Shown: positions 61,561-64,000 of the stretch, in pieces
How the letters are laid out: the number at the start of each line of letters is the position of its first letter
Position numbering within the stretch: position 1 is the stretch's first letter
NCBI RefSeq assembly: GCF_000719345.1
Contig: NZ_JOFX01000024.1
Span: 1-64,000 of the forward strand
Length of the DNA: 64,000 nt
Direction: 5' to 3'
DNA from: Streptomyces sp. NRRL F-2664
GTDB lineage: Bacteria; Actinomycetota; Actinomycetes; Streptomycetales; Streptomycetaceae
The notes under the pieces: generated by a model
Database searches by the model: none
The model's input: the letters and a program-made list of their open reading frames with translations, nothing else
Told to the model about the DNA's origin: nothing
Position numbers and translations under genes: made by a program

Positions 61561-61794
61561 ATGCTCAAGAAGGTTGTCGCCGCTGCGGCTGCCACCGGTG
61601 GTCTGGTTCTCGCGGGTGCCGGCATGGCCGTCGCGGACGCGGGTGCCCAGGGTGCGGCCATCGGCTCCCCGGGTGTCCTGTCCGGCAACGTCGTCCAGGT
61701 CCCGGTCCACATCCCGGTCAACGTCTGCGGCAACACCGTGAACGTCATCGGCCTGCTGAACCCGGCCTTCGGCAACACCTGCGTCAACGCCTGA
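61561..61794 (+). CDS. chpH: Short chaplin (ChpH-like)
   Basis: A 77-residue secreted amyloid-forming surfactant that coats aerial hyphae. AGGAGGA (61551-61557) lies three bases before the ATG. The signal peptide [20 protein letters not shown] ends near AVADAGAQ. The mature part is one chaplin domain: [44 protein letters not shown], with the two conserved Cys. It lies upstream of a long chaplin-type gene, the same pairing as chpH/chpC in S. coelicolor. It should be expressed late through BldN. Confidence 0.95.
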   Translation: MLKKVVAAAAATGGLVLAGAGMAVADAGAQGAAIGSPGVLSGNVVQVPVHIPVNVCGNTVNVIGLLNPAFGNTCVNA

Positions 61795-61810
61795 CGCATC
61801 TGAAGTCTTC

Positions 61811-61841
61811 GGCCCCGGACGCACTCCAGCGTTCCGGGGCC
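61811..61841 (+). terminator. Hairpin after the short chaplin
   Basis: A stem of about 12 bp with one bulged base (61811-61822 with 61829-61841) and a 6-base loop, starting 17 bases after the stop and followed by TTTT. It probably ends most chaplin transcripts, with the next gene read separately or by read-through. Confidence 0.6.
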
Positions 61842-61958
61842 ACCGGCCTTTTACGGCCCGGAAAACCACTTTTTCGGCGTACCAGGCGGGGGAGCCTGGC
61901 CGGCCGGAGCGCCGAGGGCGCACCGGCCGGACACGTACACACCAGGGGACGAGTACAG

Positions 61959-62759
61959 ATGCGACGACCGGCACAGGTCACCAGGAAGACCCTGTTCACC
62001 ATGGCTGCCGCGGGGGGTGTCCTCGCGTTGGCCGGGGGCCACGCGCACGCGGATTCCGCCGCTACGGGGCATGCGAAGAACTCTCCGGGCCTGCTGTCCG
62101 GGAACACCGTGCAGGCGCCCGTGGAGGCGCCGGTGAACGTCTGCGGGAACAGCGTGACGGTGGTGGGAGGCCTCAACCCGGCCTTCGGCAACCACTGCGC
62201 CAACGGCTCCGGACCCACCGAGCCGGGTAACCCGGGCAACCCCGGCAACCCCGGTAACCCCGGTAACCCCGGTAACCCCGGTAACCCGGGCACTCCTGGA
62301 AACCCCGGGAGCCCCGGCAACCCGGGCCATCCGGGCGACGATGAACCGTGCGACGACCACCCCGGTAACCCGGGCAACCCCGGTAACCCGGGCAACCCCG
62401 GTAACCCGGGCAACCCCGGTAACCCGGGCAACCCCGGTAACCCGGGCAACCCCGGGAACCCGGGCAACCCCGGGAACCCGGGCAACCCCGGGAACCCGGG
62501 CACTCCTGGGAATCCGGGCAACCCCGGCAACCCCGGGACCCCAAGCACTCCTGGGAACCCCGGCAACCCGGGCACCCCCGGCGCCCCGGGTACCGGTACG
62601 GGCACCCCCGTCACCCACCCCGGCACGGGACCCGGCACGGGGCCGCAGCTCGCCGCCACCGGTTCCGGCGACGTCCTGACGGCCGGCCTCCCGGTCGCGG
62701 GCGGCCTGCTGCTCGCCGGTACGGTGCTCTACCGGCGGGCCCGGGCCAACGCCGCCTGA
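61959..62759 (+). CDS. Sortase-anchored chaplin with a collagen-like Gly-Asn-Pro array
   Basis: A 266-residue exported protein. Order: signal peptide ([20 protein letters not shown], ending near AHADSA); one chaplin domain ([39 protein letters not shown], about residues 42-82); 12 GxP triplets, mostly GNP; a break GDDEPCDDH with an extra Cys; about 25 more triplets; then LAATG, a membrane helix and RRARANAA. Long chaplins normally carry two chaplin domains before the sorting signal. Here the second is absent and the triplet array stands in its place. AGGGGAC lies before the ATG. It should be linked to the wall by a class E sortase and display a chaplin domain on a stalk. Confidence 0.9.
   Translation: MRRPAQVTRKTLFTMAAAGGVLALAGGHAHADSAATGHAKNSPGLLSGNTVQAPVEAPVNVCGNSVTVVGGLNPAFGNHCANGSGPTEPGNPGNPGNPGNPGNPGNPGNPGTPGNPGSPGNPGHPGDDEPCDDHPGNPGNPGNPGNPGNPGNPGNPGNPGNPGNPGNPGNPGNPGNPGNPGTPGNPGNPGNPGTPSTPGNPGNPGTPGAPGTGTGTPVTHPGTGPGTGPQLAATGSGDVLTAGLPVAGGLLLAGTVLYRRARANAA
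62226..62590 (+). repeat. Collagen-like triplet-coding tandem repeat
   Basis: 9-base and 18-base periodic DNA coding for Gly-Asn-Pro, in two blocks (62226-62334 and 62358-62590) separated by the GDDEPCDD segment. Gly codons alternate GGT/GGC/GGG, giving an 18-base super-period CCCGGTAACCCGGGCAAC in the second block. Such DNA is prone to length change. Confidence 0.9.
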
Positions 62760-62799
62760 CGGTCGCTCACCACGCGGGCCCCGCCCCCGGGGCCCGCGT

Positions 62800-62988
62800 T
62801 CACCAGGTGGCGCGGACCTGGCGGATGATCCGGCGGCGCAGCCGCACGCGGCGGCTGCCGTCCCGGTGCAGGCTCAGCCGGTCGATCTCCCAGTTCCCGT
62901 ACTCGGCATGGTCGGTCAGCAGGCGGGTCGCCTCCTTGCGAGGAACCCCGCGGGGCACGTACACGTCGATGAATTCGTATTCCGGCAT
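62800..62988 (-). CDS. DUF5703 family small protein
   Basis: A 62-residue protein MPEYEFIDVYVPRGVPRKEA... ending LRRRIIRQVRATW. The length and both ends match a small conserved family in Streptomyces (DUF5703) of unknown function. It has no membrane segment and is basic at the C-terminus. It is convergent with the chaplin gene and divergent from the gene at 63036, with 47 bp between starts. Confidence 0.85.
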   Translation of the reverse strand: MPEYEFIDVYVPRGVPRKEATRLLTDHAEYGNWEIDRLSLHRDGSRRVRLRRRIIRQVRATW

Positions 62989-63035
62989 CGCATCTATTGT
63001 GCGGGCACGGGCCTGCTACGGATAGCGTCTGCTCC

Positions 63036-63698
63036 ATGTCTGATGCCGCTCTGCCCACTGTTGCCGAGGTCCGCGCCGCCGCCGAGGCGGTCAAGGCCGC
63101 GCTCGACCGCCACCTTGCCGCGGTCGAGCGCAGGACCGGGGACGAGGATCCGGACGTCTACGCCGCCTTCAACGAACTCGCCGCCGCCGCCGAGGAGTAC
63201 GACGAACTCCTCTACGACCGCTACGACGAGGTCACCCCCTTCGAGATCCCGACGCCCGAGGACGGCGTCCCGTACACCGGTCCCGCCGAACCCGCCGCCT
63301 TCAGCGTCCTCATCCGCCGCGACTACGCCGTCGTCGAACCGGCGCGGCTGATCGCCCAGGCCGAACGGGTCGCCGCCCACGACCGGGACGCCGACTTCGG
63401 CCACGACGGCGGCACCGCCGACGCCCTCGGCGTCCTCTACGGGGAGTACGAGCCCGACGAGATCGCCTCCCGCTCCAAGGACTTCGGGCTGGAGGAGGGT
63501 GACTCCACGCTGTGGATCGCCACCGCGGAGGAGATGGCCGAACCGGGGGAGTGGCTGGGCTCGCCCTTCGGGCACATCGATCCGCAGGACGTGCTGCACC
63601 GGTTCGACGTCAGCTCCGTCTTCGACGAGGAGCCCGACGCGTTCGACGACGCCGACGACGAGGACGAGACCGCCCGGCGGGGACTGACCCCCGCCTGA
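63036..63698 (+). CDS. Conserved acidic protein of unknown function
   Basis: A 220-residue acidic soluble protein. The first 75 residues form helices (TVAEVRAAAEAVKAALDRHLAAVERRTGDEDPDVYAAFNELAAAAEEYDELLYDRYDEVTPF). The middle has SVLIRRDYAVVEPARLIAQAERVAA, and the tail is Asp/Glu-rich (FDEEPDAFDDADDEDETARR). I recognise no domain. There is no ribosome-binding site. TAGCGT (63023-63028) lies seven bases before the ATG, so the transcript may be leaderless. Confidence 0.75.
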   Translation: MSDAALPTVAEVRAAAEAVKAALDRHLAAVERRTGDEDPDVYAAFNELAAAAEEYDELLYDRYDEVTPFEIPTPEDGVPYTGPAEPAAFSVLIRRDYAVVEPARLIAQAERVAAHDRDADFGHDGGTADALGVLYGEYEPDEIASRSKDFGLEEGDSTLWIATAEEMAEPGEWLGSPFGHIDPQDVLHRFDVSSVFDEEPDAFDDADDEDETARRGLTPA

Positions 63699-63711
63699 CC
63701 TCCGCCCCGTT

Positions 63712-63762
63712 GCCGGACACCGCGGCCCCCACGCCACCGGGCGGCGGGCCGCGGTGTCCGGC
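63712..63762. terminator. Bidirectional terminator with 17-bp perfect stem
   Basis: Stem 63712-63728 pairs perfectly with 63746-63762 across a 17-base loop. It lies between the convergent stops at 63698 and 63781, so it can end both transcripts. Confidence 0.85.
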
Positions 63763-63780
63763 GCTGCCGGCCTCCCGCCG

Positions 63781-64000
63781 CTACGGCTCGGACTGCTCGC
63801 TCGCGGCCGCGAGCCCCTTCAGCAGTCCCGTCAGCCGCGTCGTACGCGGCTTCGGGAGCACTTCGGAGACCGCCCGCGCCAGCGCCTGGTCCACCCCGTG
63901 CACCACCGACAGGTGCCGCTCGGCCCGTCCGAACGCCGTGTAGACCCAGTCCCGCGACAGCGCCGGCGCCGCATCACCCGGCAGGACGACGACCACCGCC
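63781..64000 (-). CDS. RecD/UvrD-like helicase or AAA ATPase, C-terminal fragment
   Basis: Only the last 73 or so codons are in the window; the gene runs off the right edge on the minus strand. The segment VVVVLPGDAAPALSRDWVYTAFGRAERHLSVVHG matches the helicase motif VI region of superfamily 1 helicases (YTAxTRA pattern), followed by ALARAVSEVLPKPRTTRLTGLL. The rest of the motor would lie outside the window. This could be a RecD-like helicase or a HelR/UvrD-type RNA polymerase recycling factor. Confidence 0.6.
   Translation of the reverse strand, partial: AVVVVLPGDAAPALSRDWVYTAFGRAERHLSVVHGVDQALARAVSEVLPKPRTTRLTGLLKGLAAASEQSEP

Noticed and set aside
62226..62590. Regular repeats that could suggest a CRISPR array
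   Set aside because: The period is 9/18 bases without unique spacers, and the repeat is in frame within a protein gene as Gly-Asn-Pro codons.

Overview
The window is a high-GC actinobacterial chromosome segment that reads as Streptomyces. It carries a short chaplin gene next to a long, sortase-sorted chaplin-type gene, a BldN-like promoter, secreted enzymes with Sec or Tat signals, many TetR and GntR regulators, and GTGA/ATGA coupled genes. As far as I recall, the order (dnaE2, hmgA, soxR, chaplin pair) matches the conserved core of Streptomyces chromosomes. I see no insertion sequence, prophage, CRISPR array or polyketide/peptide biosynthetic cluster.

Layout. 1-6.0 kb: a 109-bp tandem repeat, a membrane protein, and a dnaE2 plus Y-family (ImuB-like) mutagenesis pair behind a LexA-like box. 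6.1-14.7 kb: secreted hydrolases (lipase, sortase-anchored LPMO, SGNH lipase), a DUF402/GNAT pair, a small GntR regulator, an AAA+ ATPase and a membrane Ser/Thr kinase. 14.7-20.0 kb: a class III CoA transferase, a drug-type ABC exporter with divergent TetR and twin operators, a stand-alone Type ISP C-terminal-like protein and a small acidic protein. 20.2-28.3 kb: GntR, homogentisate dioxygenase, then an uncharacterised operon (membrane-anchored beta-helix protein, cupredoxin-like lipoprotein, Pro-rich frame, polytopic membrane protein). 28.4-39.8 kb: TetR, a molybdopterin oxidoreductase, a citrate-family transporter, ALDH/ADH/TetR/acyl-CoA dehydrogenase sharing one operator, TetR/MaoC sharing another, and soxR. 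39.8-44.1 kb: a BKACE-like protein, a zinc-ribbon protein, an alpha/beta hydrolase and a NamZ-type muramidase. 44.2-50.9 kb: a fatty-acid type cassette (SDR, acyl-CoA ligase, TetR, acyl-CoA dehydrogenase, acyl kinase-like phosphotransferase, metallo-hydrolase). 50.9-64 kb: a His-rich protein, DUF202 pair, Nudix, FAD dehydrogenase, ASCH, two APC transporters, two identical tRNA-Leu(GAG), an M20 peptidase, the chaplin pair, small conserved proteins, and the 3' end of a RecD-like helicase.

Functionally the middle of the window is a set of locally regulated acyl-CoA and aldehyde catabolism modules, each with its own TetR repressor and operator. Matching 16-17 bp operators let genes be assigned to regulators by eye. 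The most novel-looking items are a chaplin whose spacer is a Gly-Asn-Pro collagen-like array ending in a sortase signal (61959-62759), the beta-helix/cupredoxin/membrane operon (22727-28327), and a Y-family polymerase paralogue without visible catalytic carboxylates but with a clamp-binding motif (5009-6013).
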